A stretch of 64,000 nucleotides of DNA. Source: Streptomyces flavofungini (GTDB lineage: Bacteria; Actinomycetota; Actinomycetes; Streptomycetales; Streptomycetaceae). Below are positions 1 to 8,309 of this stretch, piece by piece (position 1 is the first letter of the stretch; each line of letters begins with the position of its first letter). Where the stretch lies: assembly GCF_014650815.1 (NCBI RefSeq), contig NZ_BMVR01000004.1, forward strand, positions 372,001 through 436,000, written 5' to 3'. The notes beneath the pieces are model-generated. The model was not told where the DNA came from, ran no database searches, and saw only the letters and a program-made list of their open reading frames with translations. A program made the position numbers and the translations under genes.

Positions 1-576
1 GATGCCCTCCAGGATCTCGCGCGGGTAGACCGCGCCCGTCGGGTTGTTGGGGTTGATGATCACGACTGCCTTCGTGCGGTCGGTGATCTTCGCGGCCATG
101 TCGTCGAGGTCCGGGTACCAGTCGGCCTGCTCGTCGCACAGGTAGTGCACGGCCTTGCCGCCGGAGAGGGTCGTCACGGCCGTCCAGAGCGGGAAGTCCG
201 GGGCGGGGATGAGGACTTCGTCGCCGTCCTCCAGCAGTGCCTGTACGGCCATCGTCACCAGCTCGGACACGCCGTTGCCGAGGAAGACGTCGTCCACGGA
301 GAGGTCGTCGAGGCCCAGCGCCTGATAGCGCTGCACCACCGCGCGGCGGGCCGAGAGGACACCCCGCGAGTCCGTGTAGCCGTGCGCGCCCGGCAGCATC
401 CGGATCATGTCCTGGACGATCTCCTCGGGTGCCTCGAAGCCGAAGAGCGCGGGGTTGCCGGTGTTCAGGCGCAGCACGCTGTGGCCCGCCTCCTCCAGGG
501 CGTTCGCGTGCTCGATGACCGGGCCCCGGATCTCGTAACAGACCTCGCTGAGCTTGCTCGACTGCCGGAACTCCAT
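1..576 (-). CDS. PLP-dependent class I aminotransferase (AlaA-like), 3' end cut by window
   Basis: The 192 visible codons are the N-terminal part of a fold-type I pyridoxal-phosphate aminotransferase. Visible family features are GHSVLRLNTGNPALFGF near residue 30, the glycine-rich GNGVSELV cofactor loop near residue 100, and INPNNPTGAVYPREIL just before the window edge. The closest general type is the AlaA-like glutamate-pyruvate aminotransferase, which makes alanine from pyruvate and glutamate in the cytoplasm. The exact substrate cannot be read from this part, and the catalytic lysine lies outside the window. The ATG at 576 is preceded by GGGAGG eight bases upstream. The gene diverges from an HxlR regulator across an 84-bp gap holding two palindromes, so that regulator is its likely controller. 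Confidence 0.88.
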   Translation of the reverse strand, partial: MEFRQSSKLSEVCYEIRGPVIEHANALEEAGHSVLRLNTGNPALFGFEAPEEIVQDMIRMLPGAHGYTDSRGVLSARRAVVQRYQALGLDDLSVDDVFLGNGVSELVTMAVQALLEDGDEVLIPAPDFPLWTAVTTLSGGKAVHYLCDEQADWYPDLDDMAAKITDRTKAVVIINPNNPTGAVYPREILEGI

Positions 577-603
577 GTGCTGTGCCTCCCGTGGCGTGCG
601 TAA

Positions 604-638
604 CTTGGTTTTACCAAGCTGCCGCTTGGAAAGTCCAA
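604..638. promoter_or_regulatory. Two palindromes between aminotransferase and hxlR-type genes
   Basis: A perfect inverted repeat CTTGGT-TTT-ACCAAG lies at 604-618. A second perfect one, TTGGA-AAG-TCCAA, lies at 626-638. They share a CTTGG/TTGGA-type half site, fill most of the 84-bp divergent gap, and fit a binding site for the dimeric HxlR protein encoded at 661. That role is inferred from position and symmetry. Confidence 0.6.
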
Positions 639-660
639 CAACTTGTCTAGACTGCGACGC

Positions 661-1308
661 ATGCCACCTCGACCACGCCGAAGCTACGACCAGTACTGTG
701 CCGCCGCCCGGGCGCTGGACGCCGTCGGTGACCGGTGGACGCTGCTGATCGTCCGCGAACTGCTCGCCGGACCGCGGCGCTACACCGATCTGCACGCCGA
801 TCTGCCCGGCGTCAGCACGGACGTGCTGGCCTCGCGGCTCAAGGACATGGAGCAGGGCGGCGTCGCCGAGCGGCGGCGGATGGCTCCGCCTGTTTCCGCC
901 TACGTCTACGAACTCACCCCTCGCGGGCGGGCGTTGCTGCCCGTGCTGCAGGCGCTGGGGGAGTGGGGGGCCGTCGACCTCGGCGAGCGCACGCCCACCG
1001 ACGCCGTGCGCGCGCACTGGTTCGCCTTGCCGTTGCGGGGGCATTTGGAGGCGCTCGGTGGGCACGGTGTGGTCGAAGTCCGCCTTGACGAGGGGGAGTT
1101 CCTGCTGCGGCTCGGCTCTGCGGACGATGGGCTGGGGGTGTACGCCGAGGGGCGGGCTGCTGCGGAGCCGGATGCTCGCCTTCGGCTTGGCGCGGAGGCG
1201 TGCGTCGCCATTGCCCGGGGGGAGTTGACTCTGCGTGAGGCGGTGCGGGGTGGGGTTGCCGAGGTGGTGGGGGAGGGGGTGCTGGCCAAGGTGTTGCGGG
1301 AGGGGTGA
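661..1308 (+). CDS. HxlR-family winged-helix transcriptional regulator
   Basis: This 215-residue protein has an N-terminal HxlR winged helix at about residues 10-105. The typical pattern is a cysteine near the start (YDQYCAAARAL), then VGDRWTLLIVRELLAGPRRY, the recognition helix VSTDVLASRLKDM and the wing segment YELTPRGRALLPVL. The C-terminal part (about 110-215) resembles the SCP2-like or regulatory extension found on long actinobacterial HxlR proteins. HxlR members often sense reactive electrophiles through the N-terminal cysteine. The ATG at 661 is chosen because the domain begins right after it. No clear Shine-Dalgarno is seen, so the mRNA may be leaderless. The divergent aminotransferase is the likely target. 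Confidence 0.85.
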   Translation: MPPRPRRSYDQYCAAARALDAVGDRWTLLIVRELLAGPRRYTDLHADLPGVSTDVLASRLKDMEQGGVAERRRMAPPVSAYVYELTPRGRALLPVLQALGEWGAVDLGERTPTDAVRAHWFALPLRGHLEALGGHGVVEVRLDEGEFLLRLGSADDGLGVYAEGRAAAEPDARLRLGAEACVAIARGELTLREAVRGGVAEVVGEGVLAKVLREG

Positions 1309-1317
1309 GGTGGGGTG

Positions 1318-1460
1318 TCCTCGCGGGGCGCCCCAGTCCCGCCCCTTCTCCGATCCCGGGGCTTCGCCCCTGGACCCCGGGGTGGGTGTTCCCTTCGGGT
1401 GGGACGGGGTGCCGCCGATCGGCGCTTCGCGCCTCGTCCTCAAACGCCGGACGGGCTGGA
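1318..1460. repeat. Dispersed GC-rich intergenic repeat, copy 1
   Basis: This stretch contains GGGGCGCCCCAGTCCCGCCC, a GGGGCTTCGCCCC hairpin, and CCTCGTCCTCAAACGCCGGA. Closely related blocks recur at about 10437-10695 and 14300-14445, always between genes. It is the kind of dispersed intergenic repeat common in Streptomyces chromosomes. The hairpins may end transcription. No gene is seen in the 1309-1615 gap. Confidence 0.7.
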
Positions 1461-1530
1461 TATGTGCCGGGGCGCGGGCCGGAGGGTGCCCGTGGGGGCC
1501 CGTGGAGGCCCGTGGGGGCCCGTCCTGGAT

Positions 1531-1594
1531 GGGACGGACCCCCGGTCGCTAGGGGACGGACCCCCGGTCGTTATGGGACGGGCCCCCGGTCGCT
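1531..1594. repeat. 22-bp tandem repeat, three copies
   Basis: Three head-to-tail copies of a 22-bp unit beginning GGGACGGACCCCCGGTCG start at 1531, 1553 and 1575. The third copy has one internal change (GGGACGGGCC). Each unit contains GGGACGGACCCCCGGTC, which can form a small hairpin. It sits just past the end of the 1616-2425 gene, with no coding role visible. Confidence 0.75.
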
Positions 1595-1615
1595 CCGGTG
1601 GTTCGTGCCTCGGGG

Positions 1616-2425
1616 TCAGGCGCCCGACGGGGCTCTTCCGTTGCCGCGCGTCAGGGCGTAGCCGCCGATGCCCGCCAGTGCCGCGAGGACGCCGCCCGCG
1701 CCGGTCCAGATCCAGCGGTCCGTCCACCAACCCGACGCCCAGCCGTCCTCCGGTTCCGCCGTCGACAGGGCCGCTCGGGTGCCCGAGTCGGCGGCGTCGT
1801 CGGGGTCGTCGGAGTCGACCGACGCGCCCGGCACCAGGGGCTTCGCCAGGGTGCCGTCCACCGCCGCCGCGCCGCCGATGTCCTTGGAGTTCGCTTCCAC
1901 CTCGGCGGTGACGGGGGCGCCCAGGTCGGCCGTCCTGAGGCCGGTCGCTGTCAGGCGGATGTAGTACGTGCCCGGGAGCGGGTCGTTGGACCAGGTGTCC
2001 GACCAGGCGCGGACCGGGCGGAGGGTGCAGGCCAGGTCGACCGTCGCCGCGTCCGCGGGCCTCGACTGCATGCCGTACATGCAGGACTGACGGCGCCTCA
2101 GGCCGTCGTAGACGTCGACGCGCCACCGGGTGCCGGGCCGGTGTGCCGCCGACTCGGGGAGCTTCACCGTGGCCTTGACCGTGGGGCGTTGACCGGCGTC
2201 CGCCGGGAACGACCAGTACAGGTAGTCGCCGGTCGACGCGCTCGCCGTGGCCCGGTGGCCCTGCTCGATCTCCGTCGCGGTGCGGAAGGAGGTGCCCGCG
2301 TCGGTTCGTGGCGTGTCGTCGTCGGTGGAGGCGGCGAGGGCCGGAGCGGCCGTGAGGAGCGCGGCCAGGCCCGCCAGCCCCACGGTCGCCCACAGGCGGG
2401 TCCGCAACAGGTGTGTCGTACGCAT
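1616..2425 (-). CDS. Secreted or membrane-anchored protein paired with VWA gene, unknown function
   Basis: This 269-residue protein has a signal peptide at residues 1-31 (MRTTHLLRTRLWATVGLAGL, ending ALAAS). It has an extracytoplasmic domain of about 200 residues with three cysteines, including SCMYGMQ. Near the C-terminus is one membrane segment (WIWTGAGGVLAALAGIGGYA) followed by a basic tail. The ATG at 2425 overlaps the stop codon of the upstream VWA gene (TGATG), so the two are translationally coupled and probably work together at the cell surface. No family with a known activity was recognised. Confidence 0.8.
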   Translation of the reverse strand: MRTTHLLRTRLWATVGLAGLAALLTAAPALAASTDDDTPRTDAGTSFRTATEIEQGHRATASASTGDYLYWSFPADAGQRPTVKATVKLPESAAHRPGTRWRVDVYDGLRRRQSCMYGMQSRPADAATVDLACTLRPVRAWSDTWSNDPLPGTYYIRLTATGLRTADLGAPVTAEVEANSKDIGGAAAVDGTLAKPLVPGASVDSDDPDDAADSGTRAALSTAEPEDGWASGWWTDRWIWTGAGGVLAALAGIGGYALTRGNGRAPSGA

Positions 2426-3708
2426 CAGCTCGTCCTCCAGACCGTGACGCGCCACCGCGCCACCCAGCCCCACAGCAAGCCGCCGACGAAGCCGGTCAGC
2501 ACCAGCGCACCCAGCAGCCACCAGCCGCGGCCGAGGCCGAACGCCGCCACGTCGGACGCGTCGTCCGGCGCGCCCACGACGTCGACGGCCAGCTCCACCG
2601 GTAGCCCCGGCTTGCCCTTGGCGGCCGCGGGGGTGCCGGCAGCGGGCGCGTAGGAGTGGGAGACCTGGAGGCAGACCGCCTCCGTCCCGGCGTCGTCGTC
2701 ATCCTGTTCCGGCTTGGGGTAGCGCAGGCCCGTGGAGATCGCGTCGGTGCGTCCGTCGCCCGCCTCGGAGCCGCGTACGATCTCCCGGCCGTGCCGGGTG
2801 ACGGCCCGCATCAGGACGCCGTAGTCGTTGTTCACGGCCCGGTCGGCCGCGACGCTCACCGAGGCGCGCAGCTCCTGGCCCGGCTCGACGTCCACGCGGT
2901 ACCAGCGGTGCTCGCCGAAGCCCGTGCGGTCGGTGTACAGGCCGGGCTTGAGCTGCGGCGCGGCGGCGCAGCTCGCGGCGCCCTCGACCGCCACGGGGGT
3001 GACGACGGGATCGGCCGCGCGGTCCACCAACTGGCCGACGCGGTCGGTGAGTTCCTCGGTGTGCCGGATGGAGGTGTAGGTACCGCCGGTGGCCTCGGCG
3101 ATGCAGCTCAGCTGCGCGCGCATCTTGGTGTTCGGGACCAGGCCGAGGGTGTCGATGGTGAGGTGGATGCCCCGGGCGGCGATGTCGCGGGCGACCTCGC
3201 ACGGGTCGAGGGGCTGGCAGGTGTCCTCGCCGTCGCTGATGAGGACGATGCGGCGCGAGCCCTCGCCGCCCTTCAGGTCGTCGGCGGCCTTCAGCAGGGC
3301 CGGGCCGATCGGGGTCCAGCCGGTGGGCGCGAGCGTGGCGACCGCCGTCTTGGCGTCCCTGCGGTCCAGCGGGCCCACCGGGTAGAGCTGCTCGGTGTCC
3401 TTGCAGCCCGTCTTGCGGTCGTCGCCGCGGTAGTTGGCGCCGAGGGTGCGGATGCCGAGCTCGACGTCCTCGGGGGTGGCGTCGAGCACCTCGTTGAACG
3501 CCTGCTTCGCCGCGGCCATGCGGCTCTTGCCGTCGATGTCGCGGGCCCGCATCGACCCGCTCGCGTCGAGCAGCAGCTCGACCTTGGGGACGGGTCCTTC
3601 CGTGCGGTCCGGTTCGTCGTCCGCGAACGCGGACGTGGGCGAGAGCCCCATGCTCAGGGCCGCGAACAGGGCACAGAACCCCGCCGCGAACCGCTTTCCA
3701 GTGATCAT
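2425..3708 (-). CDS. von Willebrand factor type A domain protein, exported and membrane-anchored
   Basis: This 427-residue protein has a signal peptide (residues 1-29, ending AFADD) and a VWA domain at about 42-230. The metal-ion-dependent adhesion site is DASGS (48-52), with the later VLISDGEDTC strand. A middle extracytoplasmic region follows, and a C-terminal membrane helix at about 396-415 ends in a basic tail. VWA domains bind protein partners through a divalent metal. The likely partner is the coupled gene downstream, whose start overlaps this stop codon. The ATG at 3708 begins an evident signal peptide. Confidence 0.88.
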   Translation of the reverse strand: MITGKRFAAGFCALFAALSMGLSPTSAFADDEPDRTEGPVPKVELLLDASGSMRARDIDGKSRMAAAKQAFNEVLDATPEDVELGIRTLGANYRGDDRKTGCKDTEQLYPVGPLDRRDAKTAVATLAPTGWTPIGPALLKAADDLKGGEGSRRIVLISDGEDTCQPLDPCEVARDIAARGIHLTIDTLGLVPNTKMRAQLSCIAEATGGTYTSIRHTEELTDRVGQLVDRAADPVVTPVAVEGAASCAAAPQLKPGLYTDRTGFGEHRWYRVDVEPGQELRASVSVAADRAVNNDYGVLMRAVTRHGREIVRGSEAGDGRTDAISTGLRYPKPEQDDDDAGTEAVCLQVSHSYAPAAGTPAAAKGKPGLPVELAVDVVGAPDDASDVAAFGLGRGWWLLGALVLTGFVGGLLWGWVARWRVTVWRTS

Positions 3709-3778
3709 CGGAGGATCTTATGGATCAAGCACCGCCCGCTCCAAAAATGGCTTGCGGCCGCCGGTTAGGGTGGCTGGT

Positions 3779-4690
3779 GTGCTGCGAGAAGTGACGGCTG
3801 TCCGGTATCTGGAACCCCTGCGGGCCGGCGGCTCCGTGCCCGGAATCGCCGAGGCCGACGACCTCGGCACCTACGTCCTGAAGTTCACCGGCTCCGCGCA
3901 GGGCCGCAAGGCGCTGGTCGCCGAGATCATCGTCGGCGAACTGGGGCGCCGCCTCGGCCTGCGCGTGCCCGAGCTGGTCCTCGCCCACTTCGACCCGGCC
4001 GTCGCCGCGCACGAACCGCACCAGGAGGTGCAGGACCTGCTGCGCGCCAGCGCGGGCCTGAACCTGGGCATGGACTACCTGCCGGGAGCCCGCGACTTCA
4101 CCCCGGACACGGACCTCGACGTCGACCCGCTGGAGGCGGGCAGGGTCGTCTGGCTCGACGCCCTCACCGCCAACGTCGACCGCACCGTGCACAGCTCGAA
4201 CCTCATGGTCTGGCCGACCTTCGGCACCCGCGAGCCGCGCCTGTGGCTCATCGACCACGGCGCCGCCCTCGTCTTCCACCACCGCTGGGACGCCACGCCC
4301 CTGCTCGCGGCGGCGGAGAAGGCGTACGACTTCCGCCAGCACGCCCTCGGCCGCTACCGCCCCGACACCAAGACCGCCGACGCCGAACTCGCCCACCGGG
4401 TCACCGAGGACCTGCTCCGCGAGATCACGGCGGAGGTCCCCGACGCCTGGCTCGCCGACGAGCCCGGCTTCGCCACCCCCGACGCCCTGCGGGACGCGTA
4501 CGTCAGCCACCTCGCCGCCCGCGCCCGCGCCTCCGCCGCCTGGCTGCCCACCGACTTCGCCTCGCCCGCCCAGCTCGCCGCCGAGGACGCGCGGCGCGCC
4601 CGGGCCACCGAGGCGTCCCGCCCGACCTGGCTGAAGCGGGTCCCGAACCTGCACGGCAAGCCCGACCCGCGCCCGGCCAAGGAGTACTGA
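3779..4690 (+). CDS. HipA-like kinase family protein
   Basis: The 303-residue protein matches the compact HipA_2-type branch of HipA-like kinases common in Streptomyces. The N-terminal segment AEADDLGTYVLKFTGSAQGR resembles the nucleotide-binding loop with its lysine. WLDALTANVDRTVHSSNLMV carries a catalytic-loop-like D..NVDR..NL arrangement, and LWLIDHGAALVF carries the metal-binding aspartate. The start is taken as GTG at 3779, where the conserved LREVTAVRYLEPL begins. Substrate and role are unknown. No HipB-type antitoxin gene is next to it, so a toxin-antitoxin role should not be assumed. Confidence 0.8.
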   Translation: MLREVTAVRYLEPLRAGGSVPGIAEADDLGTYVLKFTGSAQGRKALVAEIIVGELGRRLGLRVPELVLAHFDPAVAAHEPHQEVQDLLRASAGLNLGMDYLPGARDFTPDTDLDVDPLEAGRVVWLDALTANVDRTVHSSNLMVWPTFGTREPRLWLIDHGAALVFHHRWDATPLLAAAEKAYDFRQHALGRYRPDTKTADAELAHRVTEDLLREITAEVPDAWLADEPGFATPDALRDAYVSHLAARARASAAWLPTDFASPAQLAAEDARRARATEASRPTWLKRVPNLHGKPDPRPAKEY

Positions 4691-4694
4691 CCCC

Positions 4695-5060
4695 ATGACG
4701 CAGCCGACCGAGGACCGCGTGCCGCAGCCGACCGGGCACCGCGTCGAGATCGAGTACTGCACCCAGTGCCGCTGGCTGCCCCGCGCGGCCTGGCTCGCCC
4801 AGGAACTGCTCACCACCTTCGAGGCGGAACTCGACACCCTCGCCCTCAAGCCCGGCACCGGCGGTGTGTTCGTCGTCCGCGTCGACGGCGAGCCGGTCTG
4901 GGACCGCCGCGGGCAGGGCTTCCCGGAGCCGACCGCCGTGAAGCGCCTGGTCCGGGACATTGTGGCGCCGGGGCGGAGCCTCGGGCACACGGAGCGGGGG
5001 ACGACGTCGCCCCCGGCACCTTCCGGCGCCGAGGGCGACAACAGCGAGGCAGCGGGCTAG
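4695..5060 (+). CDS. SelT/SelW/SelH-family Rdx-like thioredoxin-fold protein
   Basis: This 121-residue protein has the Rdx fold signature: VEIEYCTQCRWLPRA with a CxxC redox motif (where some relatives carry selenocysteine), then GVFVVRVDGEPVWDRRGQGFPEP. The family binds or reduces thiols in the cytoplasm, but the precise substrate is unknown. The acidic and proline-rich tail after about residue 95 is extra. It follows the HipA-like gene by four bases and is probably co-transcribed with it. Confidence 0.85.
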   Translation: MTQPTEDRVPQPTGHRVEIEYCTQCRWLPRAAWLAQELLTTFEAELDTLALKPGTGGVFVVRVDGEPVWDRRGQGFPEPTAVKRLVRDIVAPGRSLGHTERGTTSPPAPSGAEGDNSEAAG

Positions 5061-5061
5061 C

Positions 5062-6684
5062 TCAGCGAAGCTGCTCGTACGCGGGCAGCGTCAGGAAGTC
5101 CGCGTAGTCGGCGTCCAGGGACACCTGGAGCAGCAGGTCGTGGGCCTGCTGCCACTTGCCGGCCGCGAAGGCCTCCGCGCCGATCTCGGCGCGGATCGCG
5201 GCCAGTTCGGCGGCGGCGACCTCGCGGGCCAGGTCCGCCGTCGCGGGCGTACCGTCCTCGAAGATCACACCCGCGTTGATCCACTGCCAGATCTGGGAGC
5301 GGGAGATCTCGGCGGTGGCCGCGTCCTCCATCAGGTTGAAGATGGCGACGGCGCCGAGGCCGCGCAGCCAGGCCTCGATGTAGCGGATGCCGACCTGGAC
5401 GGCGTTGACCAGGCCGTCGTAGGTGGGCCTGGCGTCGAGGGAGTCGATGGCGATCAGGTCGCCGGGGGCGACGGAGACGTCCTCGCGGAGGCGGCCCTTC
5501 TGGTTCGGCTCGGTGCCGAGGACCTTGTCGAAGGACTCCAGGGCGATCGGGACCAGGTCGGGGTGCGCGACCCAGGAGCCGTCGAAGCCGTCGCCCGCCT
5601 CGCGGTCCTTGTCGGCGCGGACCTTCTCGAAGGCGACCTTGTTGACCTCGGCGTCCTTGCGGGACGGGATGAAGGCCGCCATGCCGCCGATGGCGTGCGC
5701 GCCGCGCTTGTGGCAGGTGCGGACGAGGAGTTCGGTGTACGCGCGCATGAACGGGGCCGTCATCGTGACCAGGTTGCGGTCCGGCAGGACGAACTTCTGG
5801 CCGCCGTCACGGAAGTTCTTCACGATGGAGAAGAGGTAGTCCCAGCGCCCGGCGTTGAGGCCGGAGGCGTGGTCCCGCAACTCGTAGAGGATCTCCTCCA
5901 TCTCGTACGCGGCCGTGATCGTCTCGATCAGGACGGTGGCGCGGACGGTGCCCTGCGGGACGCCCACGTAGTCCTGCGCGAAGACGAAGATCTCGTTCCA
6001 GAGGCGGGCCTCCAGGTGCGACTCCGTCTTCGGCAGGTAGAAGTACGGGCCCTTGCCGAGGTCGATGAGGCGCTGGGCGTTGTGGAAGAAGTACAGGCCG
6101 AAGTCGACGAGGGCGCCCGGCACCGGCGTGCCGTCCGCGTCGGTGAGGTGCCGCTCGTTCAGGTGCCAGCCGCGCGGGCGCATCACGACGGTGGCGAGTT
6201 CGCCCGCGTCCTTCAGGGCGTACGACTTGCCGCTGCGCTCGTCCGTGAAGTCGATGCGGCGCTCATAGGCGTCGCCGAGGTTGAGCTGGCCGAGGATCAC
6301 GTTCTCCCAGGTGGGAGCCGAGGCGTCCTCGAAGTCGGCGAGCCAGACCTTCGCGCCGGAGTTCAGCGCGTTGATGGTCATCTTGCGGTCGGTGGGGCCG
6401 GTGATCTCCACGCGGCGGTCGTTCAGGGCGGCCGGGGCGGGGGCCACCGTCCAGGAGTCGTCCGCGCGGATCGCGGCGGTCTCCGGGAGGAAGTCCAGGG
6501 TCGAGGTGCGGGCGATCTCGTCGCGGCGCTCCGCTCGGCGGGCGAGGAGCTCGTCACGCCGGGGCGTGAACCTGCGGTGCAGCTCGGCCACGAAGGCGAG
6601 GGCCGCGGGGGTGAGGACCTCTTCCTGCCGGGGCAGGGGCTCGGCGTCGACGATGGCCAGCGGGGACGGCGCTGGTGCGGACAT
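5062..6684 (-). CDS. aceB: Malate synthase A
   Basis: The 540-residue length fits isoform A malate synthases, which condense glyoxylate with acetyl-CoA to malate and CoA in the glyoxylate shunt. Characteristic segments are [47 protein letters not shown] and [17 protein letters not shown], followed by the C-terminal helical plug ending near LPAYEQLR. In an actinomycete with allantoin degradation the enzyme also removes glyoxylate released from ureidoglycolate. A palindromic box 150 bp upstream (6835-6851) matches one before allB, so AllR-type repression is likely. Confidence 0.95.
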   Translation of the reverse strand: MSAPAPSPLAIVDAEPLPRQEEVLTPAALAFVAELHRRFTPRRDELLARRAERRDEIARTSTLDFLPETAAIRADDSWTVAPAPAALNDRRVEITGPTDRKMTINALNSGAKVWLADFEDASAPTWENVILGQLNLGDAYERRIDFTDERSGKSYALKDAGELATVVMRPRGWHLNERHLTDADGTPVPGALVDFGLYFFHNAQRLIDLGKGPYFYLPKTESHLEARLWNEIFVFAQDYVGVPQGTVRATVLIETITAAYEMEEILYELRDHASGLNAGRWDYLFSIVKNFRDGGQKFVLPDRNLVTMTAPFMRAYTELLVRTCHKRGAHAIGGMAAFIPSRKDAEVNKVAFEKVRADKDREAGDGFDGSWVAHPDLVPIALESFDKVLGTEPNQKGRLREDVSVAPGDLIAIDSLDARPTYDGLVNAVQVGIRYIEAWLRGLGAVAIFNLMEDAATAEISRSQIWQWINAGVIFEDGTPATADLAREVAAAELAAIRAEIGAEAFAAGKWQQAHDLLLQVSLDADYADFLTLPAYEQLR

Positions 6685-6834
6685 GAGCTGTCACTTCCTT
6701 CAGCGAGCTTGCTTCACGGGCGGGGTGCCCCCGACAGCCGCCGGGCCGGTCGTCACGGCACTCAGTGCCGCGGGGTCGGGATACGGCTGCGGGCGCCCGC
6801 CACCGGGTCGGGCGCTTCTGAGCAGTGGATACTA

Positions 6835-6851
6835 GTTTCCTTATGGTGGAA
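6835..6851 (-). promoter_or_regulatory. AllR-like operator upstream of aceB
   Basis: On the minus strand, reading toward aceB, the sequence is TTCCACCATAAGGAAAC. The box before allB (11698-11714) reads TTCCACTTTGTGGAAAC, identical at 13 of 17 positions, with both TTCCAC and GGAAAC halves kept and the same spacing. The IclR gene at 10705 is the obvious candidate to bind both. The remaining gap (6685-6968) shows no gene. Confidence 0.65.
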
Positions 6852-6968
6852 GTTCAATGGATTGTTGATGTCGAGATTCTTCTCGTCGACAGAACATGGC
6901 GCTGAGTGCCATGCCCGTCACTCCCAGTGGATCAGCTCGCCTGACCCGCTCCAAGTCGGCGAACGGGC

Positions 6969-7592
6969 TCACTCCAGGCGCTCCAGATCGGAGAACGTGT
7001 CGACGTCGGACGGCTCGGCCACGTCCCCGCACTCGACGGCCACGACCGTGGCCGTGTGCTCCTTGAGGTAGGCGCGGGCACCCCGGTCGCCCGTGGCGCT
7101 CGCCGCGATGCCGTCCCAGTGGTCGGCGCCGAACAGCACCGGGTGGCCGCGCTCGCCCGCGTACGCCGCCGCCGCGAGCGTCGCCGGGGACCGGTACGCC
7201 GCCCGCACCCGGGCCACCGCCGCCGCACCGATGCCCGGCTGGTCCACCAGGCACACCAGGGCCGCCCCCGCCCCGGTCCCGCGCAGCGAGGCGAGGCCCG
7301 CCCGCAGCGAGGACCCCATGCCCTCGCGCCAGTCCGGGTTGTCCACCAGGACGCACCCGGGCAGGTCCGCCCGCTCCCGTACGACATCGGCGGTGGCCCC
7401 GAGCACCACGTGCACGCGGGTGCAGCCGCCGTCCCGCAGCGCCCGTGCCGCCCGCTCCACGAACAGCTCGCCCCGATGCTCCAAAAGGGCCTTCGGGCAT
7501 CCGCCGAGGCGCCGTCCACCACCCGCGGCCAGCAGCAGGCCGACGACCTCGGCGGAGACGGCGGGGGCGGAAGGTGACAGTGATTCGGTCAT
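6969..7592 (-). CDS. MobA/MocA-like nucleotidyltransferase
   Basis: This 207-residue protein has the NTP-transferase signature GLLLAAGGGRRLGGCPKALL at about 18-37. Later segments are VVLGATADVV, DNPDWREGMGSSLRAGL, CLVDQPGI and ERGHPVLFGADHW. This matches the family that transfers CMP or GMP to molybdopterin (MocA or MobA-like), which matures molybdenum hydroxylases such as xanthine dehydrogenase. Its place between aceB and the allantoin genes fits purine degradation, but no xanthine dehydrogenase gene is in the window. The substrate is inferred. Confidence 0.85.
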   Translation of the reverse strand: MTESLSPSAPAVSAEVVGLLLAAGGGRRLGGCPKALLEHRGELFVERAARALRDGGCTRVHVVLGATADVVRERADLPGCVLVDNPDWREGMGSSLRAGLASLRGTGAGAALVCLVDQPGIGAAAVARVRAAYRSPATLAAAAYAGERGHPVLFGADHWDGIAASATGDRGARAYLKEHTATVVAVECGDVAEPSDVDTFSDLERLE

Positions 7593-7772
7593 GACTCTTG
7601 CTTACCGCATGGGTTCTGGGGACCCTGTTCCGGCCGGGGGCGTGGCCGAAAGTGACGCCCGCGTCGCGGTGTGGCCCCACCCGCCCGCGCCCCTCCGGTG
7701 TCCGGCCGCCGCGGCGGGTCCGCCCGGGCCCGCGCGCGTACAGGCGCACAACGAAGTGCGAGGGGGAGAGCT

Positions 7773-8090
7773 GTGTTGCGGAGCGTTGGGCAGAGAGCGG
7801 TGAGGGGAAACTTCGAGGATCCGCGGGTGACGGAACTGCGGGCGGCCGTGTCCCGGCTGCGCCGCGAACTCGCCGCGTACCCGGGCGAGTTCCCGGACCG
7901 GGCGATAGCGGAGGACGAGTTAGCGGCCCTTGCCGCCATGGCCGCGACGGGCGCACCCGAGGCCCGCAGGCTGCGCCGCTCCCTGCTGCTCGTCGCCAGC
8001 TCGATCGGCTCGGTCAGCGCCCTGACCGGTGCCCTCACGGGCGTCAGAGGAGCGGTCGAACTGTTCGGAGAGCCGCCGCATCCCAGCTGA
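7773..8090 (+). CDS. Small conserved Streptomyces protein (DUF5955-like), with a TTA codon
   Basis: This 105-residue protein has a predicted helical core: PRVTELRAAVSRLRRELAAY, FPDRAIAEDELAALAAM and RRLRRSLLLVASSIGSVSAL. It resembles a small Streptomyces-restricted family (DUF5955 as remembered) of unknown function. It has no signal peptide. The GTG at 7773 is preceded by GGGGGAGAG. Codon 50 is TTA (7920-7922), the rare leucine codon read by the bldA tRNA, so translation may depend on development. Confidence 0.7.
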   Translation: MLRSVGQRAVRGNFEDPRVTELRAAVSRLRRELAAYPGEFPDRAIAEDELAALAAMAATGAPEARRLRRSLLLVASSIGSVSALTGALTGVRGAVELFGEPPHPS

Positions 8091-8309
8091 TGCGGTGGCT
8101 CTCGTGCGTCGACGCGTGCGCTGAGCCGTGTGCTTGAGCCGTGTGCTGAACGCGGCGGTGCCCCGTTCCCCCAGCCGGGTCCCGCCGCGTTCCGCCCACG
8201 GAGCCGCGTCCCACGCCGTCACGCCGCCCCCCCCCGCGAGGGGCCTTGGCTGTCGCGGGGCTGCCAGGGCTCTGTGCCGTGACGTCGCCCGTCCGGGCCC
8301 GGTGCCGCG

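Noticed and set aside
1531..1594. CRISPR-like array
   Set aside because: The three units are directly joined with no spacers, and there are no cas genes.
3779..4690. HipA toxin of a toxin-antitoxin pair
   Set aside because: No HipB-like gene is adjacent; the compact family is common in Streptomyces without an antitoxin.
4960..7071. A 703-codon plus-strand frame
   Set aside because: It is antisense to malate synthase, whose protein motifs are clear.
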